From an uncultured Hyphomicrobiales bacterium (GTDB taxonomy: Bacteria > Pseudomonadota > Alphaproteobacteria > Rhizobiales > Beijerinckiaceae): DNA of 5,786 nt. Under the pieces are notes generated by a model, which had not been told where the DNA came from, made no database searches, and was given only the letters and a program-made list of their open reading frames with translations. Where the stretch lies: positions 1 to 5,786 of the forward strand of contig CAIXDD010000203.1 of the NCBI GenBank assembly GCA_903918155.1. The letters run 5' to 3'. Positions within the stretch are counted from its first letter, which is position 1. Every line of letters starts with the position of its first letter. This document shows, one piece after another, positions 4,816-5,786 of the stretch. A program made the translations under genes and the position numbers.

Positions 4816-5786
4816 ATGTCGATGAACACCGATCGGGACGCGCGCAACGACGAATCCGCGCCCACCGGCTTTGAAGCCCTGATGGCCGGCCTGCTCTCGC
4901 GGGCGCTGCGGCGCGTGCGTCACGGGCGGCTCGTCGTGCGCACGCCCGGCGGCGCGAGGCTGGTCTTCGAAGGCGCGTCGGCGGGCCCGCAGGCCGAGTT
5001 CGAGCTGCATGACTGGCGCGCCGTGCGCCGGCTGCTTCTGGGCGGGCATATCGGATTCGCGGAAAGCTATATGGACGGCGAATGGTCTTCGTCCGATCTC
5101 ACGGCGCTGATCGAACTCGCCGCGCGCAATGCGGATCTTGAGACGTCGATCGGCGGCGCGGCGGCGCTGCGCTGGATCAAGCGCCTGCGTCATGGCGCGC
5201 GCGCCAACACGCGCAGCGGCAGTCGCCGCAACATCGAGGCGCATTACGATCTCGGCAATGAATTTTACGGCCATTGGCTCGACGAGACGATGACCTATTC
5301 CTCCGCGCTCTATCTCACCGGGCGCGAGAGCCTCGAAGAGGCGCAGGCGGTGAAGATCGCGCGCATCGCCGATCTTCTGGGGGCGGGCGAGGGACAATCC
5401 GTTCTCGAAATCGGCTGCGGCTGGGGCGCGCTCGCCTGCGCGCTGGCGCGCAAGGGCGCGCAGGTGACGGGCCTCTCCTTGTCGCCCGCGCAGCTTGCTC
5501 ATGCGCGCGCGCGAGCAAGGCGCGAAGGGCTCGGCGCGCAGATCGACCTGCGGCTTGAAGATTATCGCGACGCGGGCGGCGCCTACGACCGCATCGTGTC
5601 CATCGAAATGATCGAGGCGGTCGGCGAAAAATATTGGCCCGTCTATTTCGGCGCGCTGCGCGACCGGCTGAAGCCGGGCGGCGAAGCCGTGCTGCAGGAC
5701 ATCACGATCGCGCAGGATCGGTTCGCCGAATACCGGCGCGCCACCGATTTCATCCAGCATTACGTGTTCCCCGGCGGCATGCTGCC
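4816..5786 (+). CDS. cyclopropane-fatty-acyl-phospholipid-synthase-like SAM methyltransferase (3' truncated by window), probably a fatty-acyl methylase
   Basis: The first 323 residues are present; relatives have about 400-420, so some 80-95 are missing at the C-terminus. The N-terminal domain (about 1-140) includes FAESYMDGEW (81-90). The catalytic domain has HYDLGNEFY (143-151), MTYSSALY (159-166), the SAM loop VLEIGCGWGAL (196-206), SIEMIEAVGEKYW (262-274) and DFIQHYVFPGGMLP at the edge. Compared by eye with E. coli Cfa (C139, E239, H266), the glutamate is kept (E267), but the cysteine becomes S163 and the histidine of LLHTIG becomes Q294 (VLQDITI). Two bicarbonate-site residues are therefore absent. 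This pattern suits a UfaM-like enzyme that methylates an unsaturated phospholipid acyl chain rather than forming a ring. The ATG at 4816 lies four bases after the DUF1365 stop, with AGG at 4805-4807; an ATG at 4822 is an alternative. It is the third gene of the P2 operon. Confidence 0.92.
   Translation, partial: MSMNTDRDARNDESAPTGFEALMAGLLSRALRRVRHGRLVVRTPGGARLVFEGASAGPQAEFELHDWRAVRRLLLGGHIGFAESYMDGEWSSSDLTALIELAARNADLETSIGGAAALRWIKRLRHGARANTRSGSRRNIEAHYDLGNEFYGHWLDETMTYSSALYLTGRESLEEAQAVKIARIADLLGAGEGQSVLEIGCGWGALACALARKGAQVTGLSLSPAQLAHARARARREGLGAQIDLRLEDYRDAGGAYDRIVSIEMIEAVGEKYWPVYFGALRDRLKPGGEAVLQDITIAQDRFAEYRRATDFIQHYVFPGGML

Noticed and set aside
4777..5760. Minus-strand open frame of 327 codons opposite the cfa-like gene
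   Set aside because: The plus strand encodes an unmistakable SAM methyltransferase. The antisense product has low-complexity Arg/Ala composition.

Overview
The window is about two-thirds G+C and gene-dense, with G/C-rich third codon positions. It looks like chromosome of a high-GC alphaproteobacterium. A methylotroph/Rhizobiales-type genus is possible, but no marker gene here fixes the taxon. No RNA gene, insertion sequence, CRISPR array or attachment site was seen.

Layout: (1) 1-66, a possible 3' end of an unidentified plus-strand gene; (2) 122-535 (+), a small four-helix DUF2177 membrane protein; (3) 545-1573 (-), a class I SAM-dependent methyltransferase resembling the coclaurine-N-methyltransferase branch of the cyclopropane-synthase superfamily, overlapping by one base with (4) 1573-2388 (-), a DUF1295 (steroid 5-alpha-reductase-like) membrane enzyme; (5) a divergent intergenic region, 2389-2667; (6) 2668-4029 (+), an NAD(P)/FAD-binding flavin amine-oxidase-like protein; (7) 4029-4811 (+), a DUF1365 protein; (8) 4816 to the window end (+), a cyclopropane-fatty-acyl-phospholipid-synthase-like methyltransferase cut off by the window.

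The main result is regulatory. Each of the three transcription units (DUF2177; DUF1295-methyltransferase; flavoprotein-DUF1365-Cfa-like) is preceded by the same bipartite motif with identical spacing, TGATCC-N16-CGTAA. One copy is on the minus strand and two are on the plus strand. This resembles promoters of ECF sigma factors of the RpoE/ChrR (ECF11) group, which in Rhodobacter sphaeroides answer singlet oxygen. The locus therefore reads as one regulon that chemically edits existing membrane phospholipid acyl chains: two different SAM methyltransferases, a flavoprotein that could desaturate or reduce acyl chains, a membrane reductase-like protein and two proteins of unknown function. The closest described pathway is methylated/furan fatty acid synthesis (UfaM, UfaD, UfaO; FufM in Rhodopseudomonas). 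The Cfa-like enzyme lacks residues expected of a true cyclopropane synthase, which fits methylation better than cyclopropanation. The sigma factor and its anti-sigma are not in this window.
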